A program made the position numbers and the translations under genes. Positions 27,925 to 36,197 of a stretch of DNA of 64,000 nt are shown piece by piece; positions within the stretch are counted from its first letter, which is position 1, and each line of letters starts with the position of its first letter. The notes below the pieces were generated by a model. The model was given only the letters and a program-made list of their open reading frames with translations, was not told where the DNA came from and made no database searches. The stretch is taken from NCBI RefSeq assembly GCF_900113685.1, contig NZ_FOQG01000006.1, positions 124,001-188,000 on the forward strand, read 5' to 3'. The DNA is from Nocardioides psychrotolerans (GTDB taxonomy: Bacteria; Actinomycetota; Actinomycetes; Propionibacteriales; Nocardioidaceae).

Positions 27925-28437
27925 ATGGCTGACCAGCAGGCCATCCTCAAGACCAACCGGGGCGACATCACCGTCAACCTGTTCCCGAACCACGCCCCTG
28001 CGACCGTCGAGAACTTCGTCGGCCTCGCGACCGGCGAGAAGTCCTACGACTCCGGCAACGGCCGCACGGGCAACTTCTACGACGGCCTCGGCTTCCACCG
28101 GGTCATCGGCGGCTTCATGATCCAGGGCGGCTGCCCCCTCGGCACCGGCACCGGTGGCCCGGGCTACACCTTCAAGGACGAGATTCACCCCGAGCTCGTC
28201 TTCGACAAGCCCTACCTGCTCGCCATGGCCAACGCCGGCCCGGGCACCAACGGCTCGCAGTTCTTCATCACCCTCGGTGCCACCTCGTGGCTCAACCGCA
28301 AGCACACCATCTTCGGCGAGGTGGCCGACCAGGCCGGTCGCGACGTGGTCGACGCCATCGGCACCACCGCCACCGGTCCCGGCGACCGTCCGCTCGACGC
28401 CGTCGTGATCACCTCCGTCGAGGTCGTGGGTTCCTGA
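27925..28437 (+). CDS. ppiA: Peptidyl-prolyl cis-trans isomerase, cyclophilin type
   Basis: Cytoplasmic cyclophilin catalysing proline isomerisation. Conserved active-site segments are FHRVIGGFMIQGG (catalytic Arg), LAMANAGPGTNGSQFFIT and WLNRKHTIFGEV. At 170 residues it is a single-domain enzyme with no signal peptide. The start ATG follows GAAAGGCAGTC. The same gene lies near crgA and rhomboid in mycobacteria and streptomycetes. Its TGA overlaps the CTG proposed as the rhomboid start. Confidence 0.95.
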   Translation: MADQQAILKTNRGDITVNLFPNHAPATVENFVGLATGEKSYDSGNGRTGNFYDGLGFHRVIGGFMIQGGCPLGTGTGGPGYTFKDEIHPELVFDKPYLLAMANAGPGTNGSQFFITLGATSWLNRKHTIFGEVADQAGRDVVDAIGTTATGPGDRPLDAVVITSVEVVGS

Positions 28438-29375
28438 GCGAGCACCCTGCTCCCGTCCCCGGGGTCCCGGAGTCTGCGTGCTACCGGCACCCCGGGCGGG
28501 AGTCCTACGTCCACTGCCAGCGTTGCGACAAGGTCATCTGCCCTGACTGCATGCGCTCGGCCTCCGTGGGCTTCCAGTGCCCCGACTGCGTCGCCGAGGG
28601 TGCGAAGACCACGCGCGCCGGCCGCACGGCGTACGGCGGGCTCCGGCCGGCCAACCCCGGCGCCACCACGATCACCCTCATCGGCATCAACGTGTTCGTG
28701 TGGGTGCTCGTCGTCGCGACCGGTTGGAAGAGCAGCGCGCTCATCCAACAGCTGGCGCTCAGCCCGCTCGGCACCTGCTTCACCGCCGACGGCTCCGGCT
28801 ACTTCCCCGGGGCGACCGAGGCGATGTGCCAGACGGCCGCCACGTCCTACGTCCCCGGTGTGGCCGACGGCTCTTACTGGCAGCTGGTCACCAGCATGTT
28901 CGCGCATGTCGAGATCTGGCACATCGCGTTCAACATGCTCGCGCTCTACGCCTTCGGCCCCCAGCTCGAGGTAGCGCTCGGCCGCGCGCGCTTCCTCGCG
29001 CTCTACCTGCTCTCCGGGCTGTCCGGCTCGGCCTTCGTCTACTGGCTCTCCGACGAGCGCAGCGCCACGCTCGGTGCCTCCGGGGCGATCTTCGGGCTGA
29101 TGGGCGCCCTGCTCGTGGTCGCCTACAAGGTCGGTGGCAACGTGCAGTCGCTGCTGACCTGGATCGGCATCAATGTCGCCATCACCGTCCTCGGCAGCTC
29201 GTTCATCTCCTGGCAGGGCCATCTCGGCGGGTTCGTCGGCGGCGTCGCCATCACCGCCGCGCTGGTCTATGCGCCGCGCGCGCGTCGGACCCAGCTGCAG
29301 GTCGCTGCGCTGGTGCTGATCGGGCTGGTCATCGCGGTCGCCATCCTCGCCCGCACGCTCGTCCTCAACGCCTGA
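28434..29375 (+). CDS. Rhomboid family intramembrane serine protease
   Basis: The N-terminus holds a B-box-like zinc motif (CYRHPGRESYVHCQRCDKVI, CPDCM, CPDC). Six or seven membrane helices follow. The catalytic Ser is in GASGAIFGLMG and the catalytic His in WQGHLGGFVGG, with HxxxN (HIAFNMLALY) on helix 2. No in-frame ATG, GTG or TTG lies between the ppiA end and the zinc motif. CTG at 28434, overlapping the ppiA stop, best matches the start of homologues; the alternative is GTG 28287, deep inside ppiA. Confidence 0.88.
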   Translation: MSEHPAPVPGVPESACYRHPGRESYVHCQRCDKVICPDCMRSASVGFQCPDCVAEGAKTTRAGRTAYGGLRPANPGATTITLIGINVFVWVLVVATGWKSSALIQQLALSPLGTCFTADGSGYFPGATEAMCQTAATSYVPGVADGSYWQLVTSMFAHVEIWHIAFNMLALYAFGPQLEVALGRARFLALYLLSGLSGSAFVYWLSDERSATLGASGAIFGLMGALLVVAYKVGGNVQSLLTWIGINVAITVLGSSFISWQGHLGGFVGGVAITAALVYAPRARRTQLQVAALVLIGLVIAVAILARTLVLNA

Positions 29376-29401
29376 GGGTCGGCGCCGCCCCTGCATGAGT
29401 A

Positions 29402-29417
29402 CCCCGGATGTCCGGGG
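29402..29417. terminator. Palindrome after rhomboid gene
   Basis: CCCCGGA-TG-TCCGGGG is a perfect 7-bp stem 27 bp after the rhomboid stop. There is no T-run. It may act as a terminator with the larger palindrome that follows. Confidence 0.5.
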
Positions 29418-29424
29418 ACTCCTG

Positions 29425-29456
29425 CACTTGAGGGGTGTTGCAACGCCCCTCAAGTG
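29425..29456. repeat. 32-bp near-perfect palindrome
   Basis: CACTTGAGGGGTGTTG is followed at once by CAACGCCCCTCAAGTG; only one of 16 pairs is a mismatch (T-G). As RNA it folds into a very stable hairpin, so it may be the rhomboid terminator, but the lack of spacer also suits a protein-binding site. It stands 58 bp before a DnaA-box cluster. Confidence 0.8.
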
Positions 29457-29514
29457 AGCGACTCGCCCGACAAGTCCCGCTGCCCGCCGGGTCCGTCGTA
29501 CGACGGCGGGCCGG

Positions 29515-29595
29515 TTGTCCACACCTGTGCACTCACCTGTGGACAGAACGACACCGGTGTAACTCATCCACACCTGTGGACTTACCTGTGGATAA
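29515..29595. promoter_or_regulatory. DnaA-box cluster
   Basis: Within 81 bp are TTGTCCACA (29515-29523, plus strand, actinobacterial consensus), CTGTCCACA (29538-29546, minus, one mismatch), TCATCCACA (29564-29572, plus, one mismatch), AAGTCCACA (29575-29583, minus, two mismatches) and TTATCCACA (29587-29595, minus, perfect classic box). No gene lies between 29376 and 29674. DnaA-box clusters outside oriC can titrate DnaA or control initiation. The function here is inferred. Confidence 0.75.
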
Positions 29596-29674
29596 CTCAG
29601 GCTGGTCCCGGGCCGGACGCAACGACGCCCGGCCCCACAGGGGACCGGGCGTCGCGGACGTCAGCGCGGGAGGC

Positions 29675-30136
29675 TCACTCCCAGCGGGTGGCGAACGTGA
29701 AGCCGATCGCCATGAAGCCGATGCCGACGAAGAGGTTCTTCTGGCCGAGGTCGTTGAAGACCCAGAAGCTGGAGGGGTCGTCGCTGATCACGTAGAACGT
29801 GCAGATCCACAGCAGGCCGAGGACGAAGCAGCCGAGCATGCCGACCACGACGCCGCGCCCGCGACCCATGGGCGTGGAGGGGTGCGCGGAGATCGCGAGG
29901 CCGAGGAAGAACGCGCCGAAGCCGATCAGGTAGTTCCAGTCCAGCAGGTCTGCCATGAACTTCGGGTCGCCGGCCGCGGGCGCCGGGAACGCGAGCGGGT
30001 CGACGCGGACCACGGCGTAGTAGTAGACGATCCAGGCGATGCCCAGGACGGCGAGGAGCAACGCGATGACCGTGCGCACGGTGGCGACGGGCTTCTTCGG
30101 CTCGGCGAACGGATCCTTGGCCTTGAGCTTGGACAC
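29675..30136 (-). CDS. crgA: Cell division protein CrgA, internally duplicated form
   Basis: CrgA is a divisome membrane protein that recruits FtsI and FtsQ in mycobacteria. Canonical CrgA has two helices and 84-93 residues. This one has 153 residues and four helices in two similar halves. The first half ends DWNYLIGFGAFFLGLAISA, keeping the WNY motif. The second ends LGQKNLFVGIGFMAIGFTFA then TRWE, keeping the RW end. The start GTG 30136 has GAGGAG upstream; a longer frame to 30178 lacks support. It lies divergently from the DUF881 gene, as in related genomes. Confidence 0.85.
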   Translation of the reverse strand: MSKLKAKDPFAEPKKPVATVRTVIALLLAVLGIAWIVYYYAVVRVDPLAFPAPAAGDPKFMADLLDWNYLIGFGAFFLGLAISAHPSTPMGRGRGVVVGMLGCFVLGLLWICTFYVISDDPSSFWVFNDLGQKNLFVGIGFMAIGFTFATRWE

Positions 30137-30202
30137 GGTATTGCTCCTCGTAGCAGTGCCACCGTGACGACTCGTCACGGATCGCGGGCTACCTTAGTCG
30201 GC

Positions 30203-31087
30203 ATGACGTCCGGATCCCACGCGAGGCCCGCCGGGGCGGCTCCCGAGGACCCGCGGCTCGAAGGCCAGCTCCAGGGTGAGTACGCCGAGCAGCACGCGCG
30301 CGCGGACGCCGACGCCGATGTCGTCGGTGGGGGATCGGAGCACCCGCACTCCGCGCGGCTCCGTGCCAAGCGCGGCGTCTGGCGCATCGGGACGCCGCTG
30401 GTGGTCCTCCTCAGTGGCTCGTTGTTCACGATCAGCGCCTACAGCTCCGAGGGCACCGACCTGCGTCCGGGCCGCTACACCGACCTCGCATCGCTGGTGC
30501 AGAACGAGGCCGACCAGTACGACGACCTCAAGAGCCGCCTCGACGACCTCACCTCCGAGGTCGAGCTGCTTGCCGCCGACGTCGACGACCGTGCGGTCAA
30601 CAGGTTCCAGAGCCGCATCGAGGAGCTCGAGGACCCGGCCGGCCTGACCCCGCGCCAGGGCCCCGGCGTCTCGGTCACGCTCTCGGACGCTCCCGAGGAC
30701 GTCATCAACTCCACCGGCCGCGACCTCAACCTGCTCGTGGTCCACCAGCAGGACATCCAGGCAGTGGTCAACGCGATGTGGCGCGGCGGCGCGACCGCGG
30801 TGACGATCCAGGGCCAGCGCATCGTCTCCACGACCGGCATCAAGTGCCACGGCAACGCGGTCCTGCTCCAGGGCGTCCCCTACGCCCAGCCCTATGTCAT
30901 CGAGGCGGTCGGCGACCCCGACGAGCTCGAGGACACCGTGCGCAACGACGCCGACGTGGCCTACTACCTCGCCCGCGCCGAGATCCCAGACATCTCGGTC
31001 GGGTGGGACTTCGAGGTCGAGGACGACATCGAGGCGCCGGCCTACGACGGACTGTTGAGCCGCAGCTACGCCGAGCCGCTGCGCTGA
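30203..31087 (+). CDS. DUF881 membrane-anchored protein
   Basis: Counterpart of the DUF881 gene beside crgA in mycobacteria (Rv0012 position). A polar N-terminus of 55 residues precedes one membrane helix (IGTPLVVLLSGSLFTISAY), a coiled coil (residues about 95-140), and the DUF881 core with GPGVSVTLSDAPE, LNLLVVHQQDIQAVVNAMW, RGGATAVTIQGQRI and the conserved IKCHGNAVLLQG. It is probably an extracytoplasmic partner in cell division. The start ATG 30203 gives the usual length. The 202 bp after it hold no recognisable gene. Confidence 0.85.
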   Translation: MTSGSHARPAGAAPEDPRLEGQLQGEYAEQHARADADADVVGGGSEHPHSARLRAKRGVWRIGTPLVVLLSGSLFTISAYSSEGTDLRPGRYTDLASLVQNEADQYDDLKSRLDDLTSEVELLAADVDDRAVNRFQSRIEELEDPAGLTPRQGPGVSVTLSDAPEDVINSTGRDLNLLVVHQQDIQAVVNAMWRGGATAVTIQGQRIVSTTGIKCHGNAVLLQGVPYAQPYVIEAVGDPDELEDTVRNDADVAYYLARAEIPDISVGWDFEVEDDIEAPAYDGLLSRSYAEPLR

Positions 31088-31289
31088 CCGACCGAGCCGG
31101 GACCGCCGCCTGAACTTCCCCCTGCCGCCTCGGGAGACGACCTCACGGGTCGCGACCCTGAGCCCCCACCCGTGGCTCGCGGCCGGTGGGACTTCGTGGG
31201 CGAGTCGGTCACATGGGGGGTGATGCTTCGGCCGCCCAGTGCAGGTTTCACCGGTCAGCCGGTGATCCATGCACCGACCGCAGCCCGAC

Positions 31290-33146
31290 CTACCGCTCCG
31301 TGTCCCGCACCGACCCGAGGACCCCGGGAGCGACGGACCGGCTGGGGATGTCGGTGGGGATCGGCGGCTCGGTGGTGGGGATGTCGGTGGGAGTGGGCGT
31401 GGGCGTGGGCGTCGGGGTCGGCTCGACGAAGGTGGAGACGAAGATGATCACCTGGGCGCCCTGGTCGGCCGTGCGCTCAGCCTCGGGGAACTGGTCGGTC
31501 ACCGTGCCGGCCGGCTCGGTCGAACCGGCGTCCTCCTTCACCACTGCCGAGAAGCCCGCGGCCCGGATCTTCTCCTCGGCGACGCCCTGCATGTCGCCGA
31601 TGACGCCAGGGATGCGCTCGGGGCCGTCGGAGTAGAAGACGGTCACGACGCTGTCCACGGGCACCTCGGCGCCCGCGGCAGGCGAGACCTCGAGGACCTG
31701 GTTGGTGTCCTCGTCGGCGTCGCGCTCCTCCACGACGACCTTGAGCCCGGCCGCGCGGATCTGCTCGGCCGCCGCGCCGCGCAGCTGGCCGACCACCGAC
31801 GGCACGACGACCATCGGCATGCCGGAGGAGACCAGCAGGTCGATCGAGGTGCCGGGGTCGACGTACTGGTCGCGGTTGGGGTCCTGGCTGATGACGCGGT
31901 TCTCGCGGACCGAGTCGTTGTCCTCATAGCTGATGTCGCCGACGGTCAGGCCGGCGTCACCGATCGCCTGGCGCGCGGCGTCGAGGCTCTCCCCGACGAC
32001 GCTGGGCACCTGGCTCTGCTCGGGCGGGCTCTCGAACATCGCCGGCAGCACGAAGTAGGCGGCGGCGACGATGAGCCCGAGGATCAGCACGCCGAGCGTC
32101 ACGAGCAGGCCCGTACGACGGCGCGGGTCGTCGTCGGCGGCCACCGGCATCGGCGGGCGTGGGGCGGTCGCGGCGGGCGCGAGCAACGTCGCCTCGTCGG
32201 CACCGGGGGCACCCAGGCCCACGAGGAGCGGCGGGACGACCGGCACGACGCGCGTGGCCTCGGTGCCGGGGGACATGACGGCCTGGATCGGGCGCCCGGA
32301 GAGGTAGCGCTCGATGTCGGCGCGCATCTCCGCGGCCGACTGGTAGCGCTCCTCGAGCCGCTTGGCCAGCGACTTCATGACGATGGTGTCGATCTCGGGC
32401 GGCAGGTCCGTGTCGTGGTCGGACGGCGGGGCAGCCGGCTCGCGGACGTGCTGGTAGGCCACGGCGACCGGGCTGTCACCGACGAACGGCGGCCGACCGG
32501 TGAGCAGCTCGTAGAGCAGGCAGCCGGTGGAGTAGACGTCAGAGCGGGAGTCGACGGTCTCGCCGCGGGCCTGCTCGGGGGAGAGGTATTGCGCGGTGCC
32601 CACGACGGCCGCGGTCTGGGTCATCGTCGAGGAGGCGTCGCTGATGGCGCGGGCGATGCCGAAGTCCATGACCTTGACGTCGCCGCTCGGCGTCAGCATC
32701 ACGTTGCCGGGCTTGATGTCGCGGTGGATGATCCCGGCGCGGTGGCTGTAGTCGAGCGCAGCCAGCACGCCGCTGGTGATCTCCAGCGCCCGCTCGGGCA
32801 GGATCTTGCGGTCCTCACGCAGGATGTCGCGCAGGGTGCGGCCGGCGACGTGCTCCATGACGATGTAGGGCTGGGCGACGCCGGAGCCGTCGGTCGACGG
32901 CTCCTCGCCGGTGTCGTAGACCGCCACGATCGAGGGGTGGTTGAGCGAGGCCGACGACTGCGCCTCGCGCCGGAAGCGGGCCTGGAACGTGGCGTCGCTG
33001 GCGAGGTCGGTGCGCAGCCGCTTGACCGCGACCACCCGGCCGAGCCGCTGGTCGGTGCCCTTGCGGACCTCCGCCATGCCGCCACGGCCGAGCAGCTCGC
33101 CGAGCTCGTAGCGGCCGCCGATGAGGACGGGACCTGAGGTGCTCAC
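31290..33146 (-). CDS. pknB: Serine/threonine protein kinase PknB with three PASTA domains
   Basis: Membrane kinase sensing peptidoglycan fragments. The kinase domain (residues about 10-270) has GRGGMAEV, VAVKRL, HRDIKPGN, DFGIARAI and a Thr-rich activation loop (TMTQTAAVVGTAQYLS). One membrane helix lies near 345-370. Three PASTA repeats follow (VPSVVGESLDAARQAI, VPSVVGQLRGAAAEQI, IPGVIGDMQGVAEEKI), then a Pro/Thr-rich tail. The start GTG overlaps the pknA stop. It is the last gene of the operon. Mycobacterial PknB has four PASTA domains, so this form is shorter. Confidence 0.95.
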   Translation of the reverse strand: MSTSGPVLIGGRYELGELLGRGGMAEVRKGTDQRLGRVVAVKRLRTDLASDATFQARFRREAQSSASLNHPSIVAVYDTGEEPSTDGSGVAQPYIVMEHVAGRTLRDILREDRKILPERALEITSGVLAALDYSHRAGIIHRDIKPGNVMLTPSGDVKVMDFGIARAISDASSTMTQTAAVVGTAQYLSPEQARGETVDSRSDVYSTGCLLYELLTGRPPFVGDSPVAVAYQHVREPAAPPSDHDTDLPPEIDTIVMKSLAKRLEERYQSAAEMRADIERYLSGRPIQAVMSPGTEATRVVPVVPPLLVGLGAPGADEATLLAPAATAPRPPMPVAADDDPRRRTGLLVTLGVLILGLIVAAAYFVLPAMFESPPEQSQVPSVVGESLDAARQAIGDAGLTVGDISYEDNDSVRENRVISQDPNRDQYVDPGTSIDLLVSSGMPMVVVPSVVGQLRGAAAEQIRAAGLKVVVEERDADEDTNQVLEVSPAAGAEVPVDSVVTVFYSDGPERIPGVIGDMQGVAEEKIRAAGFSAVVKEDAGSTEPAGTVTDQFPEAERTADQGAQVIIFVSTFVEPTPTPTPTPTPTDIPTTEPPIPTDIPSRSVAPGVLGSVRDTER

Positions 33147-34735
33147 TGGGTGGTCGCTCCTTCGCTCGTTGAGTCGGTGGGCTGGACGGCAGGGGGGGTG
33201 CTGGCCGTGCCGGCCTGCGCCGCGGACGGTGACGACCCGGCGGCGGGAGTGCTCTCAACGGGCGGTGTGGTCTGCGCCGGCGGCGTCGTCTCGGTCGGCA
33301 CCTCGGTCGGCACCTCGGTCGGCGTCTCGGTCGGCGTCTCGGTCGGCTCCTGCGTGGGTTCCTCGGTCGGTTCCTCGGTGGGCTCTTCGGTCGGCTCCTC
33401 CTGGGGCGCGTCGCCCCAGTAGGTGACCTCGACGAGGTCGCCCACGCGCAGCCGGCCCGACGGGTCGACCCCGGCCACCAGCCCCGGCGTCTCGCCGCCA
33501 CCGTTGTCGAGCTCGATGGTGTCGACCCGCAGACCCCGCTCGGTGAGCTCGTCGACGACGGTGTCGACCGGGCGGTCGACGTAGTCGCTCTCGTCGATGA
33601 CCACCCGCTCCCCGTTGGACGAGGTCGGGGTCGTCGGCTCCTGGGTGTCGTCGCCCCCGGTGAGCACCGCGAACGCGCCCGCGGCCAGCAGGAGCAGCAG
33701 CACCCCGACCAGGATCGCCACCCACGGGGTCCGCCGCCCGGGGGCGGACGCCGGCGGGGGCACGGGGGTCGAGACCGTGGAGGGCCCGGTGTCGACAGGC
33801 GGCACGCCGGCCATGACCTGGGTGCTCTGCGTGTCCAGGACCGGCGGCACCGGCGCCGCGACCACCTGGGTCGCGGCGGCGTCGGACGGGTCACGCAGGG
33901 CGGCAGCGAAGGCGGCCGCGTCGGGGTAGCGCTCGGCGGGCTCCTTCGCCAGGGCCCGTCGTACGACGGCAGCGAGGTCGGCGGGCACGTCGGCGGGGAG
34001 CTCGGGCACCGGCTGCTGGAGGTGGGCCAGCGCGGTGGCGATCGGGGACTCGGCCTCGAAGGGGCGCCGACCGGCCAGGCACTCGAAGGCCACGCAGCCC
34101 AGCGAGTAGACGTCGGAGGCGGTCGTCGCGGGGTTGCCGCGGGCCTGCTCGGGGGAGAGGTACTGAGGAGTCCCCATGACCTGGCCGGTCTGGGTGATGC
34201 CGACGCCGTCCGCCGCACGGGCGATGCCGAAGTCGGTGATCTTGATCTTCCGGTCGTGCGTCACGAGCAGGTTGGCGGGCTTGATGTCGCGGTGCACGAT
34301 CCCGGCGGCGTGGGCGACGGCGACCGCGTCGGCCGCCTGCGCGAGCAGGTCGCGCGCCACCTCGGGGTCGAGGGCGCGACCGCCGCTGAGCAGGTCGGAG
34401 AGCGGCTCGCCGTCGACGAGCTCCATCACCAGGAAGGGACGCGGCTGCCCGGAGCCGTCGGTCGCGCCGGCCTCGCCGAAGTCATAGACGCCGGCGACCC
34501 CGTGGTGGTGCAGCGCGGCCGCGTGGCGGGCCTCGGTCTCGAAGCGGGAGCGGAAGGTCGGGTCGTCGGCGAACTCGTGCTTGAGCAGCTTGACCGCGAC
34601 CTCACGGCCCAGCGTCGTGTCGGTCGCCCGCCAGACCTCGCCCATGCCGCCGGTGGCGATGCGGGAGTCGAGGCGGTAGCGGCGGCCGTCGTCGGCGAAG
34701 CGCTCCGCCTGGACGGGTCCGGTGGAGTCAGTCAT
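33143..34735 (-). CDS. pknA: Serine/threonine protein kinase PknA with one PASTA-like domain
   Basis: The kinase domain has GGMGEVWRA, VAVKLL, HRDIKPANLL, DFGIARAADG and GTPQYLSPEQARG. A membrane helix (VAILVGVLLLLLAAGAFAVL) is followed by a single PASTA-like repeat (residues about 385-445) and a long Glu/Pro/Thr tail of EEPT, ETPT and EVPT repeats. Mycobacterial PknA lacks PASTA domains, so the extracytoplasmic part is a lineage feature. The ATG at 34735 lies 8 bp inside the pbpA end. It should phosphorylate division and wall proteins with PknB. Confidence 0.93.
   Translation of the reverse strand: MTDSTGPVQAERFADDGRRYRLDSRIATGGMGEVWRATDTTLGREVAVKLLKHEFADDPTFRSRFETEARHAAALHHHGVAGVYDFGEAGATDGSGQPRPFLVMELVDGEPLSDLLSGGRALDPEVARDLLAQAADAVAVAHAAGIVHRDIKPANLLVTHDRKIKITDFGIARAADGVGITQTGQVMGTPQYLSPEQARGNPATTASDVYSLGCVAFECLAGRRPFEAESPIATALAHLQQPVPELPADVPADLAAVVRRALAKEPAERYPDAAAFAAALRDPSDAAATQVVAAPVPPVLDTQSTQVMAGVPPVDTGPSTVSTPVPPPASAPGRRTPWVAILVGVLLLLLAAGAFAVLTGGDDTQEPTTPTSSNGERVVIDESDYVDRPVDTVVDELTERGLRVDTIELDNGGGETPGLVAGVDPSGRLRVGDLVEVTYWGDAPQEEPTEEPTEEPTEEPTQEPTETPTETPTEVPTEVPTETTPPAQTTPPVESTPAAGSSPSAAQAGTASTPPAVQPTDSTSEGATTQ
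33288..33405. repeat. 12-bp-period repeat in pknA tail
   Basis: About ten near-copies of a CTCGGTCGGC(A/T)C-like unit encode the EPTE/VPTE tail. The period keeps the frame, so length variation is likely. Confidence 0.75.
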
Positions 34736-36197
34736 TGATGATCGCCTCCATGACAGCCTTCGCGATCGGGCCGCCGAGCTGGCCACCGGCGATCTCGCCG
34801 CGGGGGATGTCGGCCGACTCGATCATCACGGCCACGGCGACCTGTGGGTCGTCGGCCGGTGCGAAGGAGACGAACCACGCGTAGGGCGGCACGTCGTCGA
34901 TGCCGCTCTGGGCTGTGCCGGTCTTGCCGGCGACGCTGATCCCGGGGATCGCGGCCGGGCTGGCGGTGCCGTTGTCGACGGTGGAGACGAGCAGCTGCGT
35001 GAGGTCGGCGGCGGTCGAGGAGGAGATCGCCTGGGAGAAGTCGCTGTCCTCGGTCTTCTCGAGCACGTCGTACTCGGCTGACTGGACCTCGTCGACGATG
35101 TAGGGCCGCTTGACGATGCCGTTGTTGGCGACCGCGGCGACGACCATCGCCATCTGCAGCGGCGTGGAGCGCACCTCGAACTGGCCGATGCCGGACTGGC
35201 CGGTCTCGGGGGGGTTCATGTCCTCGGGGAAGACCGACTCGGCCTGGGGCCGCAGGTCCTCGAGGTAGGTGGCGTTGAAGCCGAACGCCTCGGCCTGCTT
35301 GAGCATCGCCTCGGCCCCGAGCTCGTTGGCCAGCGCGGCGAACGTGGTGTTGCACGAATTTTCCATGGCCTGCACGAAGGGGATCCGATCGGTGCCGCAG
35401 TCGCGGCCCTCGTTGTCGATCACCCCGCTCTCGCCGGAGGTCTGGGGCAGGCGGTAGGTCGCACCGCCGGGCACCTCGGAGCTGGCGGTGTAGTTGCCGC
35501 TCTCGATGGCGGCCGCGGCCGTGACGATCTTGAACGTCGAGCCCGGGGGCAGCGTCTTGGCGATGGCGCGGTTGACCAGCGGCTCGGACTCGTCGGCGTC
35601 GAGCCGCTCGTAGGCCGAGGTGACCTCGTCGAGGTCGTGGGAGGCCAGCTTGTTGGGGTCGAACGTCGGCAGCGACACCATCGCGAGGATCTTGCCGGTC
35701 GCGGGGTCGAGCGCCACGACGGAGCCCTCGACGTCGCCGGGCAGCGCGTCGAGACCCTCGTAGGCGGCGTCCTGGGCCTCGGGGTCGAGCGTCAGCTGGA
35801 CGCTGCCGCCCTTGTTGGGGTCGTTGCTCAGCAGGTCGACGAGCTTGGTGACGAACAACCGAGGGTCCTCGCCGGAGAGCACCTCGTTCTGGGTCTGCTC
35901 GATGGCGGTCTGGCTGAAGAAGGAGAAGTAGCCGGTGACGGGGGCGTACTTGAACGGGATCGGGTAGGTGCGCTGGAACTCGTAGCGGTCGTCGCTCGGG
36001 ACGCTCTCGGCGATCGGCTCGCGGCCGACCAGGATCGCGCCCCGCTCGCGGGAGTAGGCCGCCTCGATGACCCGGCGGTTGCGCGGGTCGTTGTCGAGGG
36101 AGTCGGCGCGCCAGAACTGCAGGTAGGTGGCGTTGAGCATCAACGCCACGAAGAGCAGCAGGCAGAACATCGAGATCGTGCGGATCGGCTTGTTCAC
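34728..36197 (-). CDS. pbpA: Penicillin-binding protein PbpA (class B transpeptidase)
   Basis: Cross-links peptidoglycan, working with RodA. After an N-terminal helix (residues about 7-28) and a dimerisation domain, the transpeptidase motifs are SxxK (GSTFK), SxN (ENSCNTTF) and KTG (AGKTGTAQSG), all intact. 489 residues is the usual PbpA length. The start GTG overlaps the rodA stop (GTGA), and the end overlaps pknA. The position between rodA and pknA matches mycobacteria. Confidence 0.96.
   Translation of the reverse strand: MNKPIRTISMFCLLLFVALMLNATYLQFWRADSLDNDPRNRRVIEAAYSRERGAILVGREPIAESVPSDDRYEFQRTYPIPFKYAPVTGYFSFFSQTAIEQTQNEVLSGEDPRLFVTKLVDLLSNDPNKGGSVQLTLDPEAQDAAYEGLDALPGDVEGSVVALDPATGKILAMVSLPTFDPNKLASHDLDEVTSAYERLDADESEPLVNRAIAKTLPPGSTFKIVTAAAAIESGNYTASSEVPGGATYRLPQTSGESGVIDNEGRDCGTDRIPFVQAMENSCNTTFAALANELGAEAMLKQAEAFGFNATYLEDLRPQAESVFPEDMNPPETGQSGIGQFEVRSTPLQMAMVVAAVANNGIVKRPYIVDEVQSAEYDVLEKTEDSDFSQAISSSTAADLTQLLVSTVDNGTASPAAIPGISVAGKTGTAQSGIDDVPPYAWFVSFAPADDPQVAVAVMIESADIPRGEIAGGQLGGPIAKAVMEAIIND

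Noticed and set aside
29515..29595. The DnaA-box cluster as oriC itself
   Set aside because: In this group oriC lies between dnaA and dnaN, and the window starts inside dnaN; the cluster lacks a clear AT-rich unwinding region.
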